Program-made: the position numbers and the translations under genes | DNA from: Plasmopara viticola | Taxonomy: Eukaryota > Oomycota > Peronosporomycetes > Peronosporales > Peronosporaceae | Assembly (NCBI GenBank): GCA_001695595.3 | Contig: MBPM02000075.1 | Location: 62,001-126,000 of the forward strand | Length of the DNA: 64,000 bases | Direction of reading: 5' to 3' | The notes under the pieces: generated by a model | Databases searched by the model: none | The model's input: the letters and a program-made list of their open reading frames with translations, nothing else | What the model was told of the DNA's origin: nothing | Shown here: positions 28,311 to 39,800 of the stretch, in pieces | Position numbering within the stretch: the stretch's first letter is position 1 | Layout of the letters: each line of letters begins with the position of its first letter

Positions 28311-28386
28311 ATCTAGTGGGTATGAGCACGTCTGGATAATCAAAATGTGCTTATATGAGGCCATAAGACATCCCAGCTCCCTAAAA
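28311..28386 (+). repeat. Variant patch in subrepeats 6-7 (unit 27752)
   Basis: ATCTAGTGGGTATGAGCACG, then TCTGGATAATC, in place of ATTTAGTGGGTACGAGCACG and TCCAGATAATC, plus one extra A in CCCTAAAAAGATTT. GGGTATGAGCACG also occurs in the diverged transition unit near 14637, so the patch looks like retained or re-imported older sequence. Confidence 0.65.
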
Positions 28387-29274
28387 AGATTTCTTCCTTT
28401 CTAGTTGTGGCTTGACTTAATCTGCGCACGTCAATAGAGATAAGCCGTGCTAACATGTATCCGTCCGACGTTCACTATATCGAAAGCGTAAGTGTCCAGT
28501 TGCGACTTGAAACCGTCTGTGCATATCTAGAATGATAAATTGTGCTTATTATGGTCATACGACGTCTCATCTCTTTGAATGAGCCACGCTGAAAAGCTTG
28601 TGCATTGTAAACGTCTAGAAAGATTGTTCGTGCTGATCTGAGGTAATATGACGTTTCAGCTCTTTGAAAAAAGACCAATTCATAATCGATTTCGATTCCT
28701 ATGCATGTGGACACCTCTAAAAAGCTTAATTGTGCAGATCTTTGGTCATTGAACGTCTAAGCTCTCTGGAATAGTCATCATTTTATTGGTTGTGGCTAGG
28801 ACATGTCATTGCACGTCAATATAGATAGATTGTGCTGTGTTATGTCCGCTTGACGTCTCCAATCAGATAAGTCGTCAGTTGTCTCCTTCTGTCTTTTAAT
28901 TGTCTGTGTGCGTCTAAGAAAGATTGGGCTGAACATGGTCATGACAGCTCGTTTTAAAGAATTCTCTTTTCCAAGGCTTCAGGATGTGCACTTCTAGTCA
29001 TAAGTTGTGCTGATCAAAGACTGTACGACGCCCCAGCTTTTCAAAAGGAACCCGTTTTCAATTAGTTGCGTATTTAGTGGGTACGAGCACGTCCAGATAA
29101 TCAAAATGTGCTTATATGAGGCCATAAGACATCCCAGCTCCCTAAAAGATTTCTTCCTTTCTAGTTGTGGCTTGACTTAATCTGCGCACGTCAATAGAGA
29201 TAAGCCGTGCTAACATGTATCCGTCCGACGTTCACTATATCGAAAGCGTAAGTGTCCAGTTGCGACTTGAAACC

Positions 29275-30797
29275 GTCTGTGCATATCTAGAATGATAAAT
29301 TGTGCTTATTATGGTCATACGACGTCTCATCTCTTTGAATGAGCCACGCTGAAAAGCTTGTGCATCTGTAAACGTCTAGAAAGATTGTTCGTGCTGATCT
29401 GAGGTAATATGACGTTTCAGCTCTTTGAAAAAAGACCAATTCATAATCGATTTCGATTCCTATGCATGTGGACACCTCTAAAAAGCTTAATTGTGCAGAT
29501 CTTTGGTCATTAAACGTCTAAGCTCTCTGGAATAGTCATCATTTTATTGGTTGTGGCTAGGACATGTCATTGCACGTCAATATAGATAGATTGTGCTGTG
29601 TTATGTCCGCTTGACGTCTCCAATCAGATAAGTCGTCAGTTGTCTCCTTCTGTCTTTTAATTGTCTGTGTGCGTCTAAGAAAGATTGGGCTGAGCATGGT
29701 CATGACAGCTCGTTTTAAAGAATTCTCTTTTCCAAGGCTTCAGGATGTGCACCTCTAGTCATAAGTTGTGCTGATCAAAGACTGTACGACGCCCCAGCTT
29801 TTCAAAAGGAACCCGTTTTCAATTAGTTGCGTATTTAGTGGGTATGAGCACGTCTAGATAATCAAAATGTGCTTATATGAGGCCATAGGACATCCCAGCT
29901 CTCTAAAAGATTTCTTCCTTCCTTGTTGTGGCTTGACTTAATCTGCGCACGTCAATAGAGATAAGCCGTGCTAACATGTATCCGTCCGACGTTCACTATA
30001 TCGAAAGCGTAAGTGTCCAGTTGCGACTTGAAACCGTCTGTGCATATCTAGAATGATAAATTGTGCTTATTATGGTCATACGACGTCTCATCTCTTTGAA
30101 TGAGCCACGCTGAAAAGCTTGTGCATCTGTAAACGTCTAGAAAGATTGTTCGTGCTGATCTGAGGTAATATGACGTTTCAGCTCTTTGAAAAAAGACCAA
30201 TTCATAATCGATTTCGATTCCTATGCATGTGGACACCTCTAAAAAGCTTAATTGTGCAGATCTTTGGTCATTAAACGTCTAAGCTCTCTGGAATAGTCAT
30301 CATTTTATTGGTTGTGGCTAGGACATGTCATTGCACGTCAATATAGATAGATTGTGCTGTGTTATGTCCGCTTGACGTCTCCAATCAGATAAGTCGTCAA
30401 GTTGTCTCCTTCTGTCTTTTAATTGTCTGTGTGCGTCTAAGAAAGATTGGGCTGAGCATGGTCATGACAGCTCGTTTTAAAGAATTCTCTTTTCCAAGGC
30501 TTCAGGATGTGCACTTCTAGTCATAAGTTGTGCTGATCAAAGACTGTACGACGCCCCAGCTTTTCAAAAGGAACCCGTTTTCAATTAGTTGCGTATTTAG
30601 TGGGTACGAGCACGTCCAGATAATCAAAATGTGCTTATATGAGGCCATAAGACATCCCAGCTCCCTAAAAGATTTCTTCCTTTCTAGTTGTGGCTTGACT
30701 TAATCTGCGCACGTCAATAGAGATAAGCCGTGCTAACATGTATCCGTCCGACGTTCACTATATCGAAAGCGTAAGTGTCCAGTTGCGACTTGAAACC
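29275..30797 (+). repeat. Pair of adjacent units sharing private variants
   Basis: Both units have GTGCATCTGTAAACG (about 29361 and 30122) and GGTCATTAAACGTC (about 29505 and 30267), where the canonical unit has GTGCATTTG and CATTGAACG. Linked variants in neighbours indicate a recent duplication of one unit or unequal exchange. Only the first of the pair carries the subrepeat 7 patch at 29842. Confidence 0.75.
29842..29932 (+). repeat. Variant patch in subrepeat 7 (unit 29275)
   Basis: GGTATGAGCACGTCTAGATA, CCATAGGACATCC, CAGCTCTCTAAAAG and CTTCCTTCCTTGTTGTGG. The CTCTCTAAAAG and CCTTCCTTGTTGTGG forms match the transition unit at about 14692-14724 and not the canonical R unit, which has CTCCCTAAAAG and CCTTTCTAGTTGTGG. 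Confidence 0.7.
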
Positions 30798-33085
30798 GTC
30801 TGTGCATATCTAGAATGATAAATTGTGCTTATTATGGTCATACGACGTCTCATCTCTTTGAATGAGCCACGCTGAAAAGCTTGTGCATTTGTAAACGTCT
30901 AGAAAGATTGTTCGTGCTGATCTGAGGTAATATGACGTTTCAGCTCTTTGAAAAAAGACCAATTCATAATCGATTTCGATTCCTATGCATGTGGACACCT
31001 CTAAAAAGCTTAATTGTGCAGATCTTTGGTCATTGAACGTCTAAGCTCTCTGGAATAGTCATCATTTTATTGGTTGTGGCTAGGACATGTCATTGCACGT
31101 CAATATAGATAGATTGTGCTGTGTTATGTCCGCTTGACGTCTCCAATCAGATAAGTCGTCAGTTGTCTCCTTCTGTCTTTTAATTGTCTGTGTGCGTCTA
31201 AGAAAGATTGGGCTGAGCATGGTCATGACAGCTCGGTTTTAAAGAATTCTCTTTTCCAAGGCTTCAGGATGTGCACTTCTAGTCATAAGTTGTGCTGATC
31301 AAAGACTGTACGACGCCCCAGCTTTTCAAAAGGAACCCGTTTTCAATTAGTTGCGTATTTAGTGGGTACGAGCACGTCCAGATAATCAAAATGTGCTTAT
31401 ATGAGGCCATAAGACATCCCAGCTCCCTAAAAGATTTCTTCCTTTCTAGTTGTGGCTTGACTTAATCTGCGCACGTCAATAGAGATAAGCCGTGCTAACA
31501 TGTATCCGTCCGACGTTCACTATATCGAAAGCGTAAGTGTCCAGTTGCGACTTGAAACCGTCTGTGCATATCTAGAATGATAAATTGTGCTTATTATGGT
31601 CATACGACGTCTCATCTCTTTGAATGAGCCACGCTGAAAAGCTTGTGCATTTGTAAACGTCTAGAAAGATTGTTCGTGCTGATCTGAGGTAATATGACGT
31701 TTCAGCTCTTTGAAAAAAGACCAATTCATAATCGATTTCGATTCCTATGCATGTGGACACCTCTAAAAAGCTTAATTGTGCAGATCTTTGGTCATTGAAC
31801 GTCTAAGCTCTCTGGAATAGTCATCATTTTATTGGTTGTGGCTAGGACATGTCATTGCACGTCAATATAGATAGATTGTGCTGTGTTATGTCCGCTTGAC
31901 GTCTCCAATCAGATAAGTCGTCAGTTGTCTCCTTCTGTCTTTTAATTGTCTGTGTGCGTCTAAGAAAGATTGGGCTGAGCATGGTCATGACAGCTCGTTT
32001 TAAAGAATTCTCTTTTCCAAGGCTTCAGGATGTGCACTTCTAGTCATAAGTTGTGCTGATCAAAGACTGTACGACGCCCCAGCTTTTCAAAAGGAACCCG
32101 TTTTCAATTAGTTGCGTATTTAGTGGGTACGAGCACGTCCAGATAATCAAAATGTGCTTATATGAGGCCATAAGACATCCCAGCTCCCTAAAAGATTTCT
32201 TCCTTTCTAGTTGTGGCTTGACTTAATCTGCGCACGTCAATAGAGATAAGCCGTGCTAACATGTATCCGTCCGACGTTCACTATATCGAAAGCGTAAGTG
32301 TCCAGTTGCGACTTGAAACCGTCTGTGCATATCTAGAATGATAAATTGTGCTTATTATGGTCATACGACGTCTCATCTCTTTGAATGAGCCACGCTGAAA
32401 AGCTTGTGCATTTGTAAACGTCTAGAAAGATTGTTCGTGCTGATCTGAGGTAATATGACGTTTCAGCTCTTTGAAAAAAGACCAATTCATAATCGATTTC
32501 GATTCCTATGCATGTGGACACCTCTAAAAAGCTTAATTGTGCAGATCTTTGGTCATTGAACGTCTAAGCTCTCTGGAATAGTCATCATTTTATTGGTTGT
32601 GGCTAGGACATGTCATTGCACGTCAATATAGATAGATTGTGCTGTGTTATGTCCGCTTGACGTCTCCAATCAGATAAGTCGTCAGTTGTCTCCTTCTGTC
32701 TTTTAATTGTCTGTGTGCGTCTAAGAAAGATTGGGCTGAGCATGGTCATGACAGCTCGTTTTAAAGAATTCTCTTTTCCAAGGCTTCAGGATGTGCACTT
32801 CTAGTCATAAGTTGTGCTGATCAAAGACTGTACGACGCCCCAGCTTTTCAAAAGGAACCCGTTTTCAATTAGTTGCGTATTTAGTGGGTACGAGCACGTC
32901 CAGATAATCAAAATGTGCTTATATGAGGCCATAAGACATCCCAGCTCCCTAAAAGATTTCTTCCTTTCTAGTTGTGGCTTGACTTAATCTGCGCACGTCA
33001 ATAGAGATAAGCCGTGCTAACATGTATCCGTCCGACGTTCACTATATCGAAAGCGTAAGTGTCCAGTTGCGACTTGAAACCGTCT

Positions 33086-33166
33086 GTGCATATCTAGAAT
33101 GATAAATTGTGCTTATTATGGTCATACGACGTCTCATCTCTTTGAATGAGCCACGCTGAAAAGCTT
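33086..33166 (+). repeat. Subrepeat 1 of the R unit
   Basis: 81 bp. Starts GTGCATATCTAGAATG, then AATTGTGCTTATTATGGTCA, the full palindrome GACGTC in ACGACGTCTCATC, and CTCTTTGAATGAGCC. One of the two short subrepeats, lacking much of the 3' tail. It is the subrepeat on both sides of the inverted junction. Confidence 0.8.
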
Positions 33167-33268
33167 GTGCATTTGTAAACGTCTAGAAAGATTGTTCGTG
33201 CTGATCTGAGGTAATATGACGTTTCAGCTCTTTGAAAAAAGACCAATTCATAATCGATTTCGATTCCT
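33167..33268 (+). repeat. Subrepeat 2 of the R unit
   Basis: 102 bp. GTGCATTTGTAAACGTCTAG, then AGATTGTTCGTGCTGATCTG, TATGACGTTTCAGCTCTTTG and an AT-rich tail with ATCGATTTCGATTCC. The opening carries about 6 extra bases between GCA and ACGTC compared with s4. A T is lost from GCATTTG in three units (28515, 56677, 61240). Confidence 0.8.
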
Positions 33269-33376
33269 ATGCATGTGGACACCTCTAAAAAGCTTAATTG
33301 TGCAGATCTTTGGTCATTGAACGTCTAAGCTCTCTGGAATAGTCATCATTTTATTGGTTGTGGCTAGGACATGTCA
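33269..33376 (+). repeat. Subrepeat 3 of the R unit
   Basis: 108 bp, the longest. ATGCATGTGGACACCTCTAA, then TTAATTGTGCAGATCTTTGG, TCATTGAACGTCTAAGCTCT and a tail ATTGGTTGTGGCTAGGACAT. The GTTGTGGCT tail is shared with subrepeat 7, so s3 and s7 may be closer relatives within the octamer. Confidence 0.78.
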
Positions 33377-33407
33377 TTGCACGTCAATATAGATAGATTG
33401 TGCTGTG
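33375..33407 (+). other. 33-bp block identical in both arrays (example copy)
   Basis: Starts CATTGCACGTCAATATAGAT and ends AGATTGTGCTGTG. It is identical to the reverse complement of 252-284 in the left array, although the flanking sequence differs between families. It recurs once per unit through both arrays. The exceptions I saw are in the edge units: one substitution at 62311 and the same one at 63071 (GATAG to TATAG), and CACGTCCATATAG near 14379. A conserved binding site for a satellite-associated protein is possible. Chance conservation or recent exchange is not excluded. Confidence 0.7.
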
Positions 33408-33475
33408 TTATGTCCGCTTGACGTCTCCAATCAGATAAGTCGTCAGTTGTCTCCTTCTGTCTTTTAATTGTCTGT
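33377..33475 (+). repeat. Subrepeat 4 of the R unit
   Basis: 99 bp. Begins TTGCACGTCAATATAGATAG and contains GATTGTGCTGTG and CTTGACGTCTCC. Its first part forms almost all of the 33-bp block identical to the left array. It is the subrepeat with the longest uninterrupted identity between the families. Confidence 0.8.
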
Positions 33476-33553
33476 GTGCGTCTAAGAAAGATTGGGCTGA
33501 GCATGGTCATGACAGCTCGTTTTAAAGAATTCTCTTTTCCAAGGCTTCAGGAT
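33476..33553 (+). repeat. Subrepeat 5 of the R unit
   Basis: 78 bp. GTGCGTCTAAGAAAGATTGG, then CATGGTCATGACAGCTCG and TTTTAAAGAATTCTC. Shortest subrepeat in both arrays (72 bp on the left). It holds the length-variable CG(G)TTTT(T) run that explains most 761/762-bp differences, and the single GAATTC. Confidence 0.8.
33502..33519 (+). other. 18-bp block shared by both arrays (example copy)
   Basis: CATGGTCATGACAGCTCG in subrepeat 5, containing the palindrome GTCATGAC. Its reverse complement is present at 148-165 and in most left units. It is less strictly kept than the 33-bp block: 10605 reads GTCTTGACCGTG and 8361 reads CTATCATGACC in the left array. Confidence 0.6.
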
Positions 33554-33652
33554 GTGCACTTCTAGTCATAAGTTGTGCTGATCAAAGACTGTACGACGCC
33601 CCAGCTTTTCAAAAGGAACCCGTTTTCAATTAGTTGCGTATTTAGTGGGTAC
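33554..33652 (+). repeat. Subrepeat 6 of the R unit
   Basis: 99 bp. GTGCACTTCTAGTCATAAG, then TTGTGCTGATCAAAGACTG, TACGACGCCCCAGCTTTTC and the tail CAATTAGTTGCGTATTTAG. Relic sequence patches in the main array start in or near the tail of this subrepeat. Confidence 0.8.
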
Positions 33653-33751
33653 GAGCACGTCCAGATAATCAAAATGTGCTTATATGAGGCCATAAGACAT
33701 CCCAGCTCCCTAAAAGATTTCTTCCTTTCTAGTTGTGGCTTGACTTAATCT
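33653..33751 (+). repeat. Subrepeat 7 of the R unit
   Basis: 99 bp. GAGCACGTCCAGATAATC, then AATGTGCTTATATGAGGCC, AGACATCCCAGCTCCC and CTAGTTGTGGCTTGACTTAA. It is the most variable subrepeat within the otherwise uniform array, with alternative versions at about 28311, 29842, 55731 and 61810. Confidence 0.8.
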
Positions 33752-33846
33752 GCGCACGTCAATAGAGATAAGCCGTGCTAACATGTATCCGTCCGACGTT
33801 CACTATATCGAAAGCGTAAGTGTCCAGTTGCGACTTGAAACCGTCT
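33752..33846 (+). repeat. Subrepeat 8 of the R unit
   Basis: 95 bp. GCGCACGTCAATAGAGATAA, then CCGTGCTAACATGTATCCG, TCCGACGTTCACTATATCG and CAGTTGCGACTTGAAACCG. The inverted junction at about 14010 enters the plus-oriented array inside this subrepeat. Confidence 0.8.
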
Positions 33847-36800
33847 GTGCATATCTAGAATGATAAATTGTGCTTATTATGGTCATACGACGTCTCATCT
33901 CTTTGAATGAGCCACGCTGAAAAGCTTGTGCATTTGTAAACGTCTAGAAAGATTGTTCGTGCTGATCTGAGGTAATATGACGTTTCAGCTCTTTGAAAAA
34001 AGACCAATTCATAATCGATTTCGATTCCTATGCATGTGGACACCTCTAAAAAGCTTAATTGTGCAGATCTTTGGTCATTGAACGTCTAAGCTCTCTGGAA
34101 TAGTCATCATTTTATTGGTTGTGGCTAGGACATGTCATTGCACGTCAATATAGATAGATTGTGCTGTGTTATGTCCGCTTGACGTCTCCAATCAGATAAG
34201 TCGTCAGTTGTCTCCTTCTGTCTTTTAATTGTCTGTGTGCGTCTAAGAAAGATTGGGCTGAGCATGGTCATGACAGCTCGTTTTAAAGAATTCTCTTTTC
34301 CAAGGCTTCAGGATGTGCACTTCTAGTCATAAGTTGTGCTGATCAAAGACTGTACGACGCCCCAGCTTTTCAAAAGGAACCCGTTTTCAATTAGTTGCGT
34401 ATTTAGTGGGTACGAGCACGTCCAGATAATCAAAATGTGCTTATATGAGGCCATAAGACATCCCAGCTCCCTAAAAGATTTCTTCCTTTCTAGTTGTGGC
34501 TTGACTTAATCTGCGCACGTCAATAGAGATAAGCCGTGCTAACATGTATCCGTCCGACGTTCACTATATCGAAAGCGTAAGTGTCCAGTTGCGACTTGAA
34601 ACCGTCTGTGCATATCTAGAATGATAAATTGTGCTTATTATGGTCATACGACGTCTCATCTCTTTGAATGAGCCACGCTGAAAAGCTTGTGCATTTGTAA
34701 ACGTCTAGAAAGATTGTTCGTGCTGATCTGAGGTAATATGACGTTTCAGCTCTTTGAAAAAAGACCAATTCATAATCGATTTCGATTCCTATGCATGTGG
34801 ACACCTCTAAAAAGCTTAATTGTGCAGATCTTTGGTCATTGAACGTCTAAGCTCTCTGGAATAGTCATCATTTTATTGGTTGTGGCTAGGACATGTCATT
34901 GCACGTCAATATAGATAGATTGTGCTGTGTTATGTCCGCTTGACGTCTCCAATCAGATAAGTCGTCAGTTGTCTCCTTCTGTCTTTTAATTGTCTGTGTG
35001 CGTCTAAGAAAGATTGGGCTGAGCATGGTCATGACAGCTCGTTTTAAAGAATTCTCTTTTCCAAGGCTTCAGGATGTGCACTTCTAGTCATAAGTTGTGC
35101 TGATCAAAGACTGTACGACGCCCCAGCTTTTCAAAAGGAACCCGTTTTCAATTAGTTGCGTATTTAGTGGGTACGAGCACGTCCAGATAATCAAAATGTG
35201 CTTATATGAGGCCATAAGACATCCCAGCTCCCTAAAAGATTTCTTCCTTTCTAGTTGTGGCTTGACTTAATCTGCGCACGTCAATAGAGATAAGCCGTGC
35301 TAACATGTATCCGTCCGACGTTCACTATATCGAAAGCGTAAGTGTCCAGTTGCGACTTGAAACCGTCTGTGCATATCTAGAATGATAAATTGTGCTTATT
35401 ATGGTCATACGACGTCTCATCTCTTTGAATGAGCCACGCTGAAAAGCTTGTGCATTTGTAAACGTCTAGAAAGATTGTTCGTGCTGATCTGAGGTAATAT
35501 GACGTTTCAGCTCTTTGAAAAAAGACCAATTCATAATCGATTTCGATTCCTATGCATGTGGACACCTCTAAAAAGCTTAATTGTGCAGATCTTTGGTCAT
35601 TGAACGTCTAAGCTCTCTGGAATAGTCATCATTTTATTGGTTGTGGCTAGGACATGTCATTGCACGTCAATATAGATAGATTGTGCTGTGTTATGTCCGC
35701 TTGACGTCTCCAATCAGATAAGTCGTCAGTTGTCTCCTTCTGTCTTTTAATTGTCTGTGTGCGTCTAAGAAAGATTGGGCTGAGCATGGTCATGACAGCT
35801 CGTTTTAAAGAATTCTCTTTTCCAAGGCTTCAGGATGTGCACTTCTAGTCATAAGTTGTGCTGATCAAAGACTGTACGACGCCCCAGCTTTTCAAAAGGA
35901 ACCCGTTTTCAATTAGTTGCGTATTTAGTGGGTACGAGCACGTCCAGATAATCAAAATGTGCTTATATGAGGCCATAAGACATCCCAGCTCCCTAAAAGA
36001 TTTCTTCCTTTCTAGTTGTGGCTTGACTTAATCTGCGCACGTCAATAGAGATAAGCCGTGCTAACATGTATCCGTCCGACGTTCACTATATCGAAAGCGT
36101 AAGTGTCCAGTTGCGACTTGAAACCGTCTGTGCATATCTAGAATGATAAATTGTGCTTATTATGGTCATACGACGTCTCATCTCTTTGAATGAGCCACGC
36201 TGAAAAGCTTGTGCATTTGTAAACGTCTAGAAAGATTGTTCGTGCTGATCTGAGGTAATATGACGTTTCAGCTCTTTGAAAAAAGACCAATTCATAATCG
36301 ATTTCGATTCCTATGCATGTGGACACCTCTAAAAAGCTTAATTGTGCAGATCTTTGGTCATTGAACGTCTAAGCTCTCTGGAATAGTCATCATTTTATTG
36401 GTTGTGGCTAGGACATGTCATTGCACGTCAATATAGATAGATTGTGCTGTGTTATGTCCGCTTGACGTCTCCAATCAGATAAGTCGTCAGTTGTCTCCTT
36501 CTGTCTTTTAATTGTCTGTGTGCGTCTAAGAAAGATTGGGCTGAGCATGGTCATGACAGCTCGTTTTAAAGAATTCTCTTTTCCAAGGCTTCAGGATGTG
36601 CACTTCTAGTCATAAGTTGTGCTGATCAAAGACTGTACGACGCCCCAGCTTTTCAAAAGGAACCCGTTTTCAATTAGTTGCGTATTTAGTGGGTACGAGC
36701 ACGTCCAGATAATCAAAATGTGCTTATATGAGGCCATAAGACATCCCAGCTCCCTAAAAGATTTCTTCCTTTCTAGTTGTGGCTTGACTTAATCTGCGCA

Positions 36801-39800
36801 CGTCAATAGAGATAAGCCGTGCTAACATGTATCCGTCCGACGTTCACTATATCGAAAGCGTAAGTGTCCAGTTGCGACTTGAAACCGTCTGTGCATATCT
36901 AGAATGATAAATTGTGCTTATTATGGTCATACGACGTCTCATCTCTTTGAATGAGCCACGCTGAAAAGCTTGTGCATTTGTAAACGTCTAGAAAGATTGT
37001 TCGTGCTGATCTGAGGTAATATGACGTTTCAGCTCTTTGAAAAAAGACCAATTCATAATCGATTTCGATTCCTATGCATGTGGACACCTCTAAAAAGCTT
37101 AATTGTGCAGATCTTTGGTCATTGAACGTCTAAGCTCTCTGGAATAGTCATCATTTTATTGGTTGTGGCTAGGACATGTCATTGCACGTCAATATAGATA
37201 GATTGTGCTGTGTTATGTCCGCTTGACGTCTCCAATCAGATAAGTCGTCAGTTGTCTCCTTCTGTCTTTTAATTGTCTGTGTGCGTCTAAGAAAGATTGG
37301 GCTGAGCATGGTCATGACAGCTCGTTTTAAAGAATTCTCTTTTCCAAGGCTTCAGGATGTGCACTTCTAGTCATAAGTTGTGCTGATCAAAGACTGTACG
37401 ACGCCCCAGCTTTTCAAAAGGAACCCGTTTTCAATTAGTTGCGTATTTAGTGGGTACGAGCACGTCCAGATAATCAAAATGTGCTTATATGAGGCCATAA
37501 GACATCCCAGCTCCCTAAAAGATTTCTTCCTTTCTAGTTGTGGCTTGACTTAATCTGCGCACGTCAATAGAGATAAGCCGTGCTAACATGTATCCGTCCG
37601 ACGTTCACTATATCGAAAGCGTAAGTGTCCAGTTGCGACTTGAAACCGTCTGTGCATATCTAGAATGATAAATTGTGCTTATTATGGTCATACGACGTCT
37701 CATCTCTTTGAATGAGCCACGCTGAAAAGCTTGTGCATTTGTAAACGTCTAGAAAGATTGTTCGTGCTGATCTGAGGTAATATGACGTTTCAGCTCTTTG
37801 AAAAAAGACCAATTCATAATCGATTTCGATTCCTATGCATGTGGACACCTCTAAAAAGCTTAATTGTGCAGATCTTTGGTCATTGAACGTCTAAGCTCTC
37901 TGGAATAGTCATCATTTTATTGGTTGTGGCTAGGACATGTCATTGCACGTCAATATAGATAGATTGTGCTGTGTTATGTCCGCTTGACGTCTCCAATCAG
38001 ATAAGTCGTCAGTTGTCTCCTTCTGTCTTTTAATTGTCTGTGTGCGTCTAAGAAAGATTGGGCTGAGCATGGTCATGACAGCTCGTTTTAAAGAATTCTC
38101 TTTTCCAAGGCTTCAGGATGTGCACTTCTAGTCATAAGTTGTGCTGATCAAAGACTGTACGACGCCCCAGCTTTTCAAAAGGAACCCGTTTTCAATTAGT
38201 TGCGTATTTAGTGGGTACGAGCACGTCCAGATAATCAAAATGTGCTTATATGAGGCCATAAGACATCCCAGCTCCCTAAAAGATTTCTTCCTTTCTAGTT
38301 GTGGCTTGACTTAATCTGCGCACGTCAATAGAGATAAGCCGTGCTAACATGTATCCGTCCGACGTTCACTATATCGAAAGCGTAAGTGTCCAGTTGCGAC
38401 TTGAAACCGTCTGTGCATATCTAGAATGATAAATTGTGCTTATTATGGTCATACGACGTCTCATCTCTTTGAATGAGCCACGCTGAAAAGCTTGTGCATT
38501 TGTAAACGTCTAGAAAGATTGTTCGTGCTGATCTGAGGTAATATGACGTTTCAGCTCTTTGAAAAAAGACCAATTCATAATCGATTTCGATTCCTATGCA
38601 TGTGGACACCTCTAAAAAGCTTAATTGTGCAGATCTTTGGTCATTGAACGTCTAAGCTCTCTGGAATAGTCATCATTTTATTGGTTGTGGCTAGGACATG
38701 TCATTGCACGTCAATATAGATAGATTGTGCTGTGTTATGTCCGCTTGACGTCTCCAATCAGATAAGTCGTCAGTTGTCTCCTTCTGTCTTTTAATTGTCT
38801 GTGTGCGTCTAAGAAAGATTGGGCTGAGCATGGTCATGACAGCTCGTTTTAAAGAATTCTCTTTTCCAAGGCTTCAGGATGTGCACCTCTAGTCATAAGT
38901 TGTGCTGATCAAAGACTGTACGACGCCCCAGCTTTTCAAAAGGAACCCGTTTTCAATTAGTTGCGTATTTAGTGGGTACGAGCACGTCCAGATAATCAAA
39001 ATGTGCTTATATGAGGCCATAAGACATCCCAGCTCCCTAAAAGATTTCTTCCTTTCTAGTTGTGGCTTGACTTAATCTGCGCACGTCAATAGAGATAAGC
39101 CGTGCTAACATGTATCCGTCCGACGTTCACTATATCGAAAGCGTAAGTGTCCAGTTGCGACTTGAAACCGTCTGTGCATATCTAGAATGATAAATTGTGC
39201 TTATTATGGTCATACGACGTCTCATCTCTTTGAATGAGCCACGCTGAAAAGCTTGTGCATTTGTAAACGTCTAGAAAGATTGTTCGTGCTGATCTGAGGT
39301 AATATGACGTTTCAGCTCTTTGAAAAAAGACCAATTCATAATCGATTTCGATTCCTATGCATGTGGACACCTCTAAAAAGCTTAATTGTGCAGATCTTTG
39401 GTCATTGAACGTCTAAGCTCTCTGGAATAGTCATCATTTTATTGGTTGTGGCTAGGACATGTCATTGCACGTCAATATAGATAGATTGTGCTGTGTTATG
39501 TCCGCTTGACGTCTCCAATCAGATAAGTCGTCAGTTGTCTCCTTCTGTCTTTTAATTGTCTGTGTGCGTCTAAGAAAGATTGGGCTGAGCATGGTCATGA
39601 CAGCTCGTTTTAAAGAATTCTCTTTTCCAAGGCTTCAGGATGTGCACTTCTAGTCATAAGTTGTGCTGATCAAAGACTGTACGACGCCCCAGCTTTTCAA
39701 AAGGAACCCGTTTTCAATTAGTTGCGTATTTAGTGGGTACGAGCACGTCCAGATAATCAAAATGTGCTTATATGAGGCCATAAGACATCCCAGCTCCCTA

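Larger units (their letters stand above)
33086..33846 (+). repeat. Representative family-R unit, octamer of subrepeats
   Basis: A canonical 761-bp unit, divided at GTGCA-like words: s1 33086-33166 (81 bp), s2 33167-33268 (102), s3 33269-33376 (108), s4 33377-33475 (99), s5 33476-33553 (78), s6 33554-33652 (99), s7 33653-33751 (99), s8 33752-33846 (95). These sum to 761. The shared layout of a subrepeat is GTGCA-CGTCTAGA-like, then A/T, TTGTGCTGATC-like, GGTCATA-like, GACGTCTCAGCTC-like and CTTTGAAAA-like, then a less conserved tail. Subrepeats within a unit are strongly diverged from each other, while the same subrepeat in different units is nearly identical. That is the signature of a mature higher-order repeat. 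Confidence 0.88.

Noticed and set aside
33618..33634. Possible CENP-B-like box (reverse-complement half match, CCCG followed by T at the right spacing)
   Set aside because: The CGAA half is absent (TTAG in its place) and no CGGG/TTCG pair at the required spacing was found in either unit consensus.
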